A DNA stretch of 64,000 nt from Butyrivibrio sp. X503 (GCF_003625475.1 NZ_RAIQ01000003.1:434001-498000); one strand, 5' to 3'. Positions 19,000-27,802 are shown, numbered from the stretch's first letter. Translations and numbers: made by a program. The notes: a model not told the origin generated them from the sequence alone.

Positions 19000-19521
19000 T
19001 TAATCAAGCACCTTTCTGAATGCGGGAATTACCTGCGCCGCCACAACGGCTTTTAACAGATCAAGTGGGATAAAAGGAACGAATCCCATAAGCAATCCCG
19101 TTTTAAGATCGTAGCTCATAGAATGCATAAGCCACAGCATACCTACTATATCAATTATAAGCACTCCTATTATGCCGCAAACGCTGTACCAAATTCTGTT
19201 GTATTTTTTTCCTCTTATAATAGGAAGAACCAGGAACACGATCAGAAATGCCCAGGTATATGCGCCATAAGGTGCAACAAGATATCCGACTCCCGCGCCG
19301 CCTCCGATAAACACCGGAAGTCCGACAGTCCCCAGAAGGAACCAAACTATTCCTATAAGAAAGGATTCATATCCGGGGAAAAGAAGCGCTATCAGAAACA
19401 CCACAAAATTCATCATTGTGATCTTGGGCGCCATCGGAAGCATTGTGGGTATGCTCAAATACGCAGATATACACAAAAGCGCAGCAAACAGTGCGCAAAT
19501 AACAAGTCTTTTGGTCTTCAT
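19000..19521 (-). CDS. bioY: Biotin transporter BioY
   Basis: S component of an energy-coupling-factor or stand-alone biotin transporter. 173 residues with about six membrane segments (near 5-25, 33-52, 57-80, 85-107, 117-140 and 150-168) and the family signature GGGAGVGYLVAPYGAYTWAF around residues 73-93. The start at 19521 is chosen because GGAGGTGGAAAC precedes it; the longer upstream frame runs through the promoter and operator. It follows birA after about 80 bases that contain a BirA-type operator, so biotin should repress its expression. Confidence 0.95.
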   Translation of the reverse strand: MKTKRLVICALFAALLCISAYLSIPTMLPMAPKITMMNFVVFLIALLFPGYESFLIGIVWFLLGTVGLPVFIGGGAGVGYLVAPYGAYTWAFLIVFLVLPIIRGKKYNRIWYSVCGIIGVLIIDIVGMLWLMHSMSYDLKTGLLMGFVPFIPLDLLKAVVAAQVIPAFRKVLD

Positions 19522-19540
19522 GTTTCCACCTCCAAAAGAC

Positions 19541-19569
19541 ATAGTAATTGAACAAAAGCTAATTGTCAA
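19541..19569 (-). promoter_or_regulatory. bioY promoter overlapping the BirA operator
   Basis: TTGACA (19564-19569), 17 bases, TACTAT (19541-19546). The -35 hexamer is part of one operator arm, so bound BirA would block RNA polymerase directly. The predicted leader is only about 13 bases. Confidence 0.8.
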
Positions 19570-19595
19570 CCTATATATATTAATGGTTGACAATT
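19561..19595. promoter_or_regulatory. BirA operator
   Basis: AATTGTCAACC (19561-19571) and GGTTGACAATT (19585-19595) are perfect 11-bp inverted arms with 13 bases between them. The core TTGTCAAC-N15-GTTGACAA fits the known BirA operator architecture. It lies between the gene for a BirA with a DNA-binding domain and bioY. Confidence 0.92.
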
Positions 19596-19600
19596 TCTTT

Positions 19601-20395
19601 TTACAGATCAGCAATTCTTCCTATTATCTCAGCTGCAAGCTTGTTCTTGGACACCGCGGCTTTGCCGGGTTCAAACAGGCTTGTCGCGATATCTTTTATC
19701 TCGTCGGGAAAAGAGCTTATGTCAGAATCAAAGTTAATGCCGATGCCGACAACTATCCACTGAACAAGTCCCGTTTCAAACTCGCTTCCTGCTTCAGTTA
19801 GGATTCCGCAGACTTTCTTATCTCCTATATAAAGGTCGTTCACAGGCTTAAGAGTGGGACAAACTCCCGTCAGATCCTCTATTGCCTCACAGACGCTGTT
19901 TCCGACCGCCATCGTAACAGCGTCGGGCTTAAGCTCTCCGATATCCATATATTCGGGTCTCAATAATATGCTCATGTACAGACCGCCCTTTGGAGAAAAG
20001 AAGCTGTGGTCACTTCTTCCATGCCCATCCGTCTGCACGTTCGCTATGATAACGGAGCCGTGGTCGCCTCCTGCGATAGCAAGCTCTTTTGCCAAGCGGT
20101 TCGTAGAACCGACCGTGTCGTAGACGCAAATAAGCTCCTCGTCCTTGTAAGCCTTTTGGTACTCGTGCGGGAGAAAAGAGATTATGCCTGCTGCCGACAG
20201 AATATCGCTGGACTCCCCCAGCATATAGCCCTTGTTGCTCACAGCCTCGATCTCGTAGCCGCTTTTTCGAAGCTCATTTACCGCTTTCCAGACCGCAGTC
20301 CTCGAAAGCTCAAGCGACTCCGCAACGGCTTCGCCCGAGATATACTTTCCTTTATTCGATTCAAGAAATTCAAGCACCTTTTCTTTTGAAGTCAT
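19601..20395 (-). CDS. birA: Bifunctional biotin-protein ligase / biotin operon repressor
   Basis: Makes biotinyl-AMP, transfers biotin to carboxylase carrier domains, and as a holo-dimer represses biotin genes. 264 residues: winged-helix domain at 1-62 (ESLELSRTAVWKAVNELRKSGYEIE), then the ligase domain with GSTNRLAKEL near 87, the adenylate-binding loop GHGRSDHSFFSPKGGLYMS near 114 (GHGRSD in place of the common GRGRRG), and KPVNDLYIGDKKVCGIL near 163. A short SH3-like C-terminus follows. The ATG overlaps the ribosome-binding context at the end of the upstream lipoprotein gene (2-base gap), so the two are translationally linked. Confidence 0.95.
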   Translation of the reverse strand: MTSKEKVLEFLESNKGKYISGEAVAESLELSRTAVWKAVNELRKSGYEIEAVSNKGYMLGESSDILSAAGIISFLPHEYQKAYKDEELICVYDTVGSTNRLAKELAIAGGDHGSVIIANVQTDGHGRSDHSFFSPKGGLYMSILLRPEYMDIGELKPDAVTMAVGNSVCEAIEDLTGVCPTLKPVNDLYIGDKKVCGILTEAGSEFETGLVQWIVVGIGINFDSDISSFPDEIKDIATSLFEPGKAAVSKNKLAAEIIGRIADL

Positions 20396-20397
20396 TA

Positions 20398-22077
20398 CTA
20401 CTCCTCCGGCTTATACTCATCTCCGTAGTTGTAAATCTCATCAGTAAGCCCAATCTTTTTGCGGGCATCTGTCTTCATTTTTTCGGCTTCTTCGTAAGTG
20501 GTGACATTATATCCCGCATCCTTGTAGGCTTTACGCACGATATCATAAGGATTGTCAGCGGAAGCAGGGTCATCCTCGATATCATTGTCATCCTTATCAA
20601 CAATATAGAAATAGTAATAATTGTATTTCTTTTCTAATTCTTTATCATAACCTTCGTAATTTTCAAAACGTATACTCTCTTCTATAACCTGAAGATTTTC
20701 ATCAAGCCCCGGGAAATCCTCAATTACGCCACCACAGTTTTGGCCGTTATACTCTTCATGTGTTCTATACCAAAAATGATAAACGCCGTCGGCATCAATA
20801 TAACCCGTCCTTCCGCCGTGCGATGTCGCTCCCGATGAGCCGAAGGATGATATCTTGCCGCTATAAAAAACATTAGTCTCACTCCTGCTCCAGGAATCGC
20901 AGCAAAAACATATCTTTAGCTTACCGTTTATATTTGTCACAACAAATTCGGGAGTAAATTCCGAATCATACTCAAGGCATACATCCAATTCAAGCTTCCC
21001 GTCAAGGCCGCAATCCACATAATATTCTTTGTATTTATTAAAATTCCAGCGCTCGCCGTATTGTCCCGGAGAAGTAACCCCTGCGATAATTTCGTCGATC
21101 GTATATGCTTTCCCGTCTGTCAAAAACTCGGAAAACTCAATGTACTGGCTTATATCTCCGTCCGCCGAGAACACCGCCTTTTCTTTTCCCTGCAAAAATG
21201 AATCGTATAATTTTTGCGACTGTTCATCAACATCCGCTTCCCATCTTTCCTTTGCAGATACATAATTCGAATATATTTCATACTGTTGATAGTACGGGAT
21301 CTCACCCACAGCTTCTGCCGTGAGCTCTTTGTCCGCTTCGCTAAAAGGAGTATAAAAAGCATCATCCGAAAGATCCTTGGAAAGATATTCGGTCAAACCA
21401 AGGTCACCTTTAAGCCCCGGCAAAGAAGCCGTCCACTCAATTCCGGTGCTGTCTTTAAATGTCTTTTCAAACTCTTCTTTGGTGATCTCTTTTTCAAAGC
21501 TGTCGGAATAATAATATGGTTTTTCCTCTGCCCCCATTCCGCAGCCTATAATCTGCTTGGCTTCACCGTTTTCAAATTTATACAGAACCGTATCCTCGCT
21601 AAATGCAGGTCCGGTAATGAAATAATTTGTATCCTTGATCTGCCTTAGCATGATAGATCCCGATGTATGATATCCGCAGTAAACATCTGTGGTCTTAACG
21701 GTATTCGATGATCCGTCATACGCATAGATCTCTTTGGTTCCTTTTGAATCAGCATCCAAAAAGAGCTCGGGAACGCCATCGTTATCAAGGTCAAAAAGAG
21801 AAAACTGCCCGCCACCGTCAAGTTCTTTTAAAAATGCTCTGTAGCACTCTTTCCAATCCTCATCGGAAATCGAGGCTCCATCATTGCCACTGTCTGATTT
21901 CTCCAAAGAGCTTTCATCCGAAGCTGTATCTTCCGATGCCGCCTCCGCCGAAGAATCATTTGATGCTTCCTGCGACACTTGTGCTTCGCTTACATTCTCC
22001 GCACCATCAGTTTCGCCGCATGCCGACAAAAGCATCACTGCAGCACCGGCAATTCCGATAAAAATACTTTTCTTCAT
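20398..22077 (-). CDS. Secreted lipoprotein of unknown function
   Basis: 559 residues. The N-terminus MKKSIFIGIAGAAVMLLSAC is a lipoprotein signal with the lipobox LSAC (Cys about 20), followed by a 60-residue Ser/Glu/Asp/Ala-rich linker typical of Gram-positive surface lipoproteins. Near residue 95, FSLFDLDNDGVPELFL is a calcium-binding-like Asp loop, as in FG-GAP/dockerin-like repeats. The remainder is acidic and Tyr-rich with no recognised catalytic motif. It is directly upstream of birA with a two-base gap, and downstream of the membrane protein at 22151, so the three may form one transcript. Function unknown. Confidence 0.85.
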   Translation of the reverse strand: MKKSIFIGIAGAAVMLLSACGETDGAENVSEAQVSQEASNDSSAEAASEDTASDESSLEKSDSGNDGASISDEDWKECYRAFLKELDGGGQFSLFDLDNDGVPELFLDADSKGTKEIYAYDGSSNTVKTTDVYCGYHTSGSIMLRQIKDTNYFITGPAFSEDTVLYKFENGEAKQIIGCGMGAEEKPYYYSDSFEKEITKEEFEKTFKDSTGIEWTASLPGLKGDLGLTEYLSKDLSDDAFYTPFSEADKELTAEAVGEIPYYQQYEIYSNYVSAKERWEADVDEQSQKLYDSFLQGKEKAVFSADGDISQYIEFSEFLTDGKAYTIDEIIAGVTSPGQYGERWNFNKYKEYYVDCGLDGKLELDVCLEYDSEFTPEFVVTNINGKLKICFCCDSWSRSETNVFYSGKISSFGSSGATSHGGRTGYIDADGVYHFWYRTHEEYNGQNCGGVIEDFPGLDENLQVIEESIRFENYEGYDKELEKKYNYYYFYIVDKDDNDIEDDPASADNPYDIVRKAYKDAGYNVTTYEEAEKMKTDARKKIGLTDEIYNYGDEYKPEE

Positions 22078-22150
22078 TTGTTATTACCTTTCCTTTATAA
22101 GTTGTTTTATCCTCGCAGACAGAGGAGCTTTATATGATCGGCGCGCCTGA

Positions 22151-24121
22151 TCATTCCAGGAGGACGCCGCCATTTACATAAGTAATACTATACACTTTCC
22201 TGCTTTCGAAATCTGCCCCCTCTTTTAATAAAGGAGTAAAAAGATCCTTCGAAAGCATCTCATCATCTTCTATATATAAATACGAAGCATGGCTTTCCGC
22301 GATCTTCCTCGCCATCGCCTCGGCGCTGTCTTCCTCAGCGATAAAGCCGTCATAGACAAGCGCAACGGGAGATGCCTTGCCGCTTATATAAGCGTTGTGA
22401 ACCCAGTGATAGGTGTGACCGTCGCGCATAACGAGAACTCTTTTGCCCCAGAGCTCTTTATTCGCAAAAACAGTCTCCGCAAGCGCCTTGCCGTCTTCTC
22501 CGACCATCTCGTCAACGTAGGCCGCATTCTCTTCCATCGCCTGCTTATGATCAAAAAGATATCCGAAAAAGCCGACGTAATTGGCTGTAAGGAAAACAAA
22601 AATCGCAAACGCGGATGTAGCAAGGCAGGTACGGATTGCAGAAAATCTGCTGCCGGAATCAGAATCCGAACTTGCTGATGCAGATTGTCCCGCGCGGTTC
22701 GCTCCCGCTTTTCCTTCATAGTACATGCACATCAGCAGATACACTCCGCCCAGCGCGAACGGACATCCGTAGCGCGAAATCGAAATCGACATTGCAAACG
22801 CATCCAGATACTGATCTTCCGTCATAAATATCGAAATATGCGCAAGGAAGATGATCCCATAGGTCAAAAGAGCCGTCACAGCCATGAAGATTGCTAGCTT
22901 CACCGCCTCTTTTTTCTTGATGATCTTAGTCGTGCCCAAAACAACTATCGCCGCAAATATCAATATGACAACGACACCTGTTGAAATATCCAAAGACAGA
23001 TTGCTGTCGGCATGGATAGGCATCGTCCAAAAGCCCTGCGTAAAGAACTTCGCCTTATCAAGCGCGTTCGCGGGCGCTTCATACGTTCCCGACGTAGCCA
23101 TCTTTATCCCTGCGCCCGTGAGCTTGGCGACACGTCTGTTTAGCAGGCAGAACAAAAGCCAGCTTCCGTAAACCGCTCCGCTTCCGAGAACGGTAAGAAC
23201 TATGCCCCTGATGCCGCTCTTTCTTTTCATAATAAAGTAAAATACCAGTGCAAAGATCGCCCACTCTATTCCTACGGACTTGGTCAAAAGAAGCATCGAA
23301 GTCATAAGGAATATCCTGACGTAGTAAAACGGACCGCTAACATCGCCTTCAAGAATCATATACAGCAGTGCGCCGTAAACTATCGCCATCGTCACATCCG
23401 CAGGCGTTCCGTAGTAGATGATCCCGCTGAACACGCCGGGAAAAAGAACTATCGCAAGAAACGTGATCACGCAAAAAGCATAGCGTACAACCCGCTGCGC
23501 AATCATCTTATTGATCCCTCTCTTCACCGCCCCGTACAACGGAAGCAGGAAAATCAGATTCATCGTGAAATATCCAAAGAACTGAATGCTCTCATCGTAC
23601 TCACCCGGCGAGATCTGAAGGAAAAGCCACTTTATCAGAGAGCCCGCGGGCGGATAATCGCCAAACTCAGGTGAAACATTGCCGTATTTTCCGGGGAATC
23701 CTCCCAGATAAAAGAGCTGCTTGGCATCCGAAGACCAGAAATTGATGTCATCCCACCAATTAAAGACCATATCACCGGTAAGAAGTCTTACAGCAAAAAG
23801 AAACAGCGCAAAAGCAGCAAGCTCTGCCCCTGGGATCATAGAAAAGAACTCTTTTAGCTTGTTCTTTGCCACGTCCCTTCTGCCTACTCCTTTAGAAGCC
23901 AAAACACAGGTCTTAAGATAGAAGCAAATGCCCAAAGCCGCTATAAACAGCACGGAAAGTACACCTATAAGCCGCATTCCCCTAAAAAACGCCAGCACAT
24001 AGAGCACCAGCATCGTAATAACAAGCGACAAAGGCAAAGTATTATAAAAAGAATCTTTATATTTATATGAAAACGTGGCCGAAAGCAAAAGCATCGCCAC
24101 AACAGTGATCGCAAATATCAT
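22151..24121 (-). CDS. Large multi-pass membrane protein, glycosyltransferase-like
   Basis: About 656 residues with some 12-14 predicted membrane segments in the first 560 residues, then a soluble C-terminal domain of about 110 residues. The first extracytoplasmic loop contains FNWWDDINFWSSDAKQ and EFGDYPPAGSLIKWLF; acidic residues at this place are typical of GT-C/PMT-type glycosyltransferases that use lipid-linked sugars. I therefore call it GT-C-like, without an assigned sugar. The start is set at 24121 (AAAGGACGG upstream); the ATG at 24148 would lie inside the -10 box of the promoter. It is close to the FliD-like and sugar genes, so a role in cell surface glycan is plausible. Confidence 0.8.
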   Translation of the reverse strand: MIFAITVVAMLLLSATFSYKYKDSFYNTLPLSLVITMLVLYVLAFFRGMRLIGVLSVLFIAALGICFYLKTCVLASKGVGRRDVAKNKLKEFFSMIPGAELAAFALFLFAVRLLTGDMVFNWWDDINFWSSDAKQLFYLGGFPGKYGNVSPEFGDYPPAGSLIKWLFLQISPGEYDESIQFFGYFTMNLIFLLPLYGAVKRGINKMIAQRVVRYAFCVITFLAIVLFPGVFSGIIYYGTPADVTMAIVYGALLYMILEGDVSGPFYYVRIFLMTSMLLLTKSVGIEWAIFALVFYFIMKRKSGIRGIVLTVLGSGAVYGSWLLFCLLNRRVAKLTGAGIKMATSGTYEAPANALDKAKFFTQGFWTMPIHADSNLSLDISTGVVVILIFAAIVVLGTTKIIKKKEAVKLAIFMAVTALLTYGIIFLAHISIFMTEDQYLDAFAMSISISRYGCPFALGGVYLLMCMYYEGKAGANRAGQSASASSDSDSGSRFSAIRTCLATSAFAIFVFLTANYVGFFGYLFDHKQAMEENAAYVDEMVGEDGKALAETVFANKELWGKRVLVMRDGHTYHWVHNAYISGKASPVALVYDGFIAEEDSAEAMARKIAESHASYLYIEDDEMLSKDLFTPLLKEGADFESRKVYSITYVNGGVLLE

Positions 24122-24146
24122 AGTAGTCCGTCCTTTACACCTCATC

Positions 24147-24176
24147 ATTATAGTATGAGCGTGGGTGCAAAAGCAA
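24147..24176 (-). promoter_or_regulatory. Promoter of the membrane protein gene
   Basis: TTGCTT (24171-24176), 18 bases, TATAAT (24147-24152) on the minus strand. The transcript start near 24140 excludes the upstream ATG at 24148. Confidence 0.65.
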
Positions 24177-24235
24177 TTTACAAGATATCATATATAAATT
24201 TTTTGTAAAATCTTCGATTTTGTGATAAAAAACAG

Positions 24236-24263
24236 TTGACAATTGACCAATAAAAAATATAAT
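24236..24263 (+). promoter_or_regulatory. Promoter of the FliD-like gene
   Basis: TTGACA (24236-24241), 16 bases, TATAAT (24258-24263). Both boxes are exact. The 100-base leader includes AAAGGTGG followed by a five-codon frame (ATG at 24288, MPSCD then stop), which might be a short leader peptide. Confidence 0.75.
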
Positions 24264-24366
24264 GTAAGTAACTAAAGGTGGCTAAACATGCCCTCGTGCG
24301 ACTGATGTCAATGGATTGGCAGAGTATATATTGCGCACGTTATCACGGAAGAAAGGAGGGGCACGT

Positions 24367-25677
24367 ATGGCAGGCATATCTTTAAATGGTGTTTATAACC
24401 ATTTCATACAGGATTACGTATCCAAAGATGTCACACATGCTGACGCGCATCGAAAAGATGAGCTTCGGGATGTGTATAAGTCTATAGCTAAACACAACAA
24501 ACAATCCCCTCTATATCTTTTGACCAATGATGACGAATCCCGCAATGATGCGATTGATATAAAAGAGCGTGCAAGACAGCTTCAGGGCAATATTTTCAGT
24601 TTGAGCGATCAGGAAGACAGATCTTCGCTCACGCACACTTCCGCATTCACGACGGATCCCGGAAGAGTTGCCGCTTCTTATATCGGCAAAACTCCCGATC
24701 AGGATGTCGGTGTTATCGGATTTGACATTGAAGTTACGCAGCTGGCTTCCGTTCAGACCAATCAGGGACACCCTCTTCCTCTCGAAGAGAAGGCAGCCCT
24801 CACGGAAGGAAGCTATGCATTTGACGTAAGGATCGGCGAGCAGGAATTCGAGTTCCAATTCAATATCTACGATTCCGACAAGAACATCGACGTTCTTCAA
24901 AAGCTCGAAAGACTGATAAATAAAGCGGACGTCGGACTTAAAGCCAAGATCACCGAATTTGAGAACGGATTTGGCGCCATCGAGATCACATCAACGAGAA
25001 CCGGCGTAAGAGAAGGCTCTTTTAACCAGTTCGATATATATGAAACCTCAGGCGACCTTGGAAAAGGCGCTGTGGCGGCACTTGGACTTGATAATGTACT
25101 AAGGCCCGCATCCAACGCTCTCTTCACCCTTAACGGTGAGGAAAAGAGCGCCGTGTCCAATCACTTTACGGTAGGTTCCAAGTTCGACATTCAGATTAGC
25201 GACGTGACCGATCCCGGAAAGCCGATACACGTAGGCGTTATGAAGGACAACGAGGCGCTTCGCCGTCACATAATGTCGATCATGGACAGCTACAACAGCT
25301 TCGTGACCGATACCGTCGGCGAAAACAACGACAAGTTTAAGAGCGAAAGAGTCAAGACCGAAGCAATCGGAATCGCCAAGCTGTACATGACAGGCTGCGA
25401 GGACATCGGAATATCATTTACCGGTGAAGGAACGATAGAGGTTGACGAAGAGCTTTTGAAGCAGGCCATCGAAGCTTCGCTCGACAACAGACAGCTTTCG
25501 TCGATCAAGAACTTCACGGATGCTCTTATCAAGAAGGCAAAAGACATTTCGGTAGACCCGATGAAGTACATAGACAGGCCGGTTGTTAATTACAAGAACC
25601 CGGAATCCACGAAAAACACGACATCGCCTTACATAACCAGCGAGTATTCCGGAATGATGTTCAACAATTACAGCTAA
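24367..25677 (+). CDS. FliD-like flagellar cap / flagellin-hook-IN protein
   Basis: 436 residues, no signal peptide. The middle part resembles FliD: VTQLASVQTNQ near 122 (the hook-basal QLA segment), LTEGSYAFDVRIGEQEFEF near 148, LERLINKADVGLKAKI near 178 (flagellin hook IN motif) and IEITSTRTG. Later ALFTLNGEEKSAVSNHFTVGS and a D-N-E-x-L-R-R-H...YNSFV segment match the FliD insertion and C-terminal helix. FliD forms the filament cap and lets flagellin polymerise. This copy is shorter than usual and lies apart from any other flagellar gene in the window, next to surface sugar genes. The start at 24367 is set by AAAGGAGGGGCACGT. A specialised or orphan cap is possible; the family call is fairly secure, the role less so. 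Confidence 0.75.
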   Translation: MAGISLNGVYNHFIQDYVSKDVTHADAHRKDELRDVYKSIAKHNKQSPLYLLTNDDESRNDAIDIKERARQLQGNIFSLSDQEDRSSLTHTSAFTTDPGRVAASYIGKTPDQDVGVIGFDIEVTQLASVQTNQGHPLPLEEKAALTEGSYAFDVRIGEQEFEFQFNIYDSDKNIDVLQKLERLINKADVGLKAKITEFENGFGAIEITSTRTGVREGSFNQFDIYETSGDLGKGAVAALGLDNVLRPASNALFTLNGEEKSAVSNHFTVGSKFDIQISDVTDPGKPIHVGVMKDNEALRRHIMSIMDSYNSFVTDTVGENNDKFKSERVKTEAIGIAKLYMTGCEDIGISFTGEGTIEVDEELLKQAIEASLDNRQLSSIKNFTDALIKKAKDISVDPMKYIDRPVVNYKNPESTKNTTSPYITSEYSGMMFNNYS

Positions 25678-25727
25678 ACATAGTTAAGAGTCCCTATCTG
25701 CAGGTAGGTGACTTGATCTCATAGAAA

Positions 25728-25766
25728 AGAAGCAGCACGCTCCATCAGCGTGTTGCTTCTTTTTTG
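25728..25766 (+). terminator. Terminator of the FliD-like gene
   Basis: AGAAGCAGCACGCT pairs with AGCGTGTTGCTTCT (one G-U pair) around a 5-base loop and is followed by TTTTT. The complementary strand also ends in TTTTC, so it may serve the convergent glf gene. Confidence 0.93.
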
Positions 25767-25812
25767 CAGAAAAATATGTGTAAACGACCGTTTATAGCAT
25801 ATCAAAATGTGC

Positions 25813-27009
25813 TTATACTCCAAGCTCCTTGCACATATCAAGTGCCGCTCTTACGACCTGATCCATGTTGTAATACTTGTACTGACCAAGTCTTCCTCCA
25901 AAGAGGATATTCGGGAACTCCTTGGCAAGCTCGGTGTACTTCTTGTAGAGCTCATTGTTCTTGTCATCGTTCATCGGATAATAAGGCTCATCGCCGTGCT
26001 TCCAATCGGCGGGATACTCTCTCGTGATGATCGTTCCCTTGCCCTGACCGTATTCGAAATGCTTGTGCTCGATAATCCTTGTATAAGGAATCTCGCGCTC
26101 CGTGTAATTTACAACCGCATTGCCCTGATAGTTGTCCACATCGGGGAGCTCCTCGGTCTCAAACCTAAGAGACCTGTACTCAAGAGTTCCGAGCTTGTAG
26201 CCAAAGAACTCATCGATCATACCTGTAAACAGGATCTTGTCAAAAGAGTCTCCGTTAACCGATTCAAAAGGCTCAGCGGGAACATTGCCCGCAAGCTTAA
26301 CGAAATCATAGTAATCAACACCTGTCTTGACCGTGATCGAGCCGCTTACCTTCTCATCTCCGGACATAAGCAATATCTTTTCAACCATCTTGGTATATCC
26401 GCCCATGGGAATCCCCTGGAATCTGTCGTTAAAGTAGTTGTTGTCATAGATAAATCTCATGGGAAGACGCTTTATGATAAACGCCGGAAGCTCCGTACAA
26501 TCTCTGCCCCACTGCTTCTCCGTGTAGCCCTTTACAAGCTTTTCATAGATATCTCTGCCCGCAAGCGAAAGAGCCTGCTCCTCGAGATTATCCGCAGTGA
26601 AGGTATCCGTACCCTTCTTCTCATTGATCTTCTTTTTCTCCTCATCTGCCTGCTTGTCGATGATAGCCTTGGCCTCAGCGGGAGTCTTGATATTCCACAT
26701 CTTGCTGAAAGTATTCATGTTAAAAGGAAGATTGTAGAGCTCATCCTTGTAAACGGCAACAGGACTGTTGATGTAATTGTTGAACTCTGCAAACCTGTTC
26801 ACATACTCCCATACTTCCTTATCCGATGTGTGGAAAATATGAGCGCCGTACTTATGAACGTTGATGCCCATCTTTTCCTCTGTATAAATATTGCCGGCGA
26901 TATTGTCCCTCTTGTCGATAACAAGGACATTCTTGCCGTTCTCAGCCATGAATCTGGCAAATACAGCGCCAAAAAGGCCTGCGCCGACAACTAAATAATC
27001 GTATTTCAT
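25813..27009 (-). CDS. glf: UDP-galactopyranose mutase
   Basis: Flavoenzyme that interconverts UDP-galactopyranose and UDP-galactofuranose, providing galactofuranose for surface glycans. 398 residues starting MKYDYLVVGAGLFGAVFA (FAD-binding GxGxxG near 9), with HKYGAHIFHTSDKEVWEYVN near 55, NLPFNMNTF near 100, GYTEKQWG near 150 and the C-terminal RLGQYKYYNMDQV segment. The start at 27009 has GGAGGATCATAC before it. Its promoter is an extended -10 framed by a 12-bp palindrome. It stands at the downstream end of the sugar gene region. Confidence 0.97.
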   Translation of the reverse strand: MKYDYLVVGAGLFGAVFARFMAENGKNVLVIDKRDNIAGNIYTEEKMGINVHKYGAHIFHTSDKEVWEYVNRFAEFNNYINSPVAVYKDELYNLPFNMNTFSKMWNIKTPAEAKAIIDKQADEEKKKINEKKGTDTFTADNLEEQALSLAGRDIYEKLVKGYTEKQWGRDCTELPAFIIKRLPMRFIYDNNYFNDRFQGIPMGGYTKMVEKILLMSGDEKVSGSITVKTGVDYYDFVKLAGNVPAEPFESVNGDSFDKILFTGMIDEFFGYKLGTLEYRSLRFETEELPDVDNYQGNAVVNYTEREIPYTRIIEHKHFEYGQGKGTIITREYPADWKHGDEPYYPMNDDKNNELYKKYTELAKEFPNILFGGRLGQYKYYNMDQVVRAALDMCKELGV

Positions 27010-27065
27010 GTATGATCCTCCATAATAAAAGGTAATGCGGAAGTTCCGCTCTCGCGGCAAACTAA

Positions 27066-27104
27066 TAACACCGCGGACTTTATTATACCAAATCCGCGGT
27101 GTTA
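27066..27104. promoter_or_regulatory. glf promoter inside a 12-bp inverted repeat
   Basis: TAACACCGCGGA (27066-27077) and TCCGCGGTGTTA (27093-27104) are perfect inverted arms with 15 bases between. The spacer carries an extended -10, TGGTATAAT, on the minus strand (TATAAT at 27082-27087). This looks like an operator for a dimeric regulator; the same sequence could also fold as a hairpin if read through from upstream. Confidence 0.65.
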
Positions 27105-27171
27105 ATCATACCATATAATAAATTATAACCTACTGCCAATGCAGCGCTCATAAACCCAAATTACTTGTAAA

Positions 27172-27507
27172 TCAGTCAGCCTGGTACTTATCAAGCTGTG
27201 AGAAATCTCCCATCATATCAAGGATCTTCTTACGTCCTGCCTTGTTAAGCTTAACGTACTGCTGCATAACACGATTCTCTACGATCTTCTTTCCAAGGTC
27301 TGTTCCCTGCTCAAGTGTTGAGAAATCAACGGGGTTAAGGTTCAAACGATCACACATCTTAATAACTGTTCCGTAAGCCATTCCTTCGATGCCCCTATCT
27401 AAAGCGGTTACAAGTGTGCTGTAAGGAATAGACATATCGATTGCAAACTGTCTAACACTCTTGTACTGCTGTAAAATCTCTTTCTTCAAAATCTCAGCTT
27501 TTGTCAT
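27172..27507 (-). CDS. Small HTH (Cro/CI-like) regulator
   Basis: 111 residues. Residues 8-60 (ILQQYKSVRQFAIDMSIPYSTLVTALDRG ... VIKMCDRLNLNPVDF) form a five-helix Cro/CI-type helix-turn-helix. The C-terminal half is short, charged and lacks an effector domain. A GGAGG site lies about ten bases before the ATG. It stands alone between glf and the zinc-ribbon protein gene, on the same strand. A perfect 14-bp palindrome 30 bases upstream could be its operator. Its targets are unknown; the palindromic glf promoter next to it is one candidate. Confidence 0.85.
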   Translation of the reverse strand: MTKAEILKKEILQQYKSVRQFAIDMSIPYSTLVTALDRGIEGMAYGTVIKMCDRLNLNPVDFSTLEQGTDLGKKIVENRVMQQYVKLNKAGRKKILDMMGDFSQLDKYQAD

Positions 27508-27802
27508 CTTAAATAAAACCTCCTGAATATATTTTTATTCACATGTGAATGTCTTTTCTTTTGCAAAAACAAGTCTACCACATAGACGGAATTTCGTCAT
27601 TTACTTTTTAGAGGAATTTTCCCATAAAAATTCATTAAGATTGCCGACTGTTTTTTGGCATTTTAACGAAAATCCAGCAAAAAACAATAATTTGCGAAAG
27701 TGTTCACACATTTTTCACAATTCGCAGTTATAATAAAGACTTTTTCCCGTCAACAAGTCATAACACCCTTCTATATACCTGATGGAATTTTCAAAACAAT
27801 AG
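27508..27802. other. Intergenic region upstream of the HTH gene
   Basis: A 377-base gap (27508-27884). It holds the perfect palindrome ATTCACATGTGAAT at 27537-27550, about 30 bases before the HTH start codon. Weak promoter-like pairs for the minus strand are seen (ATGACG-17-TAGACT near 27570-27600; TTGACG-15-TATAAC at 27727-27753). The remainder is AT-rich with no coding potential I can see. The far end is the terminator listed separately. Confidence 0.5.

Noticed and set aside
25807..26994. Open frame of about 395 codons on the plus strand opposite glf
   Set aside because: It is the antisense of a clear UDP-galactopyranose mutase, shows no family features, and has no ribosome binding site.
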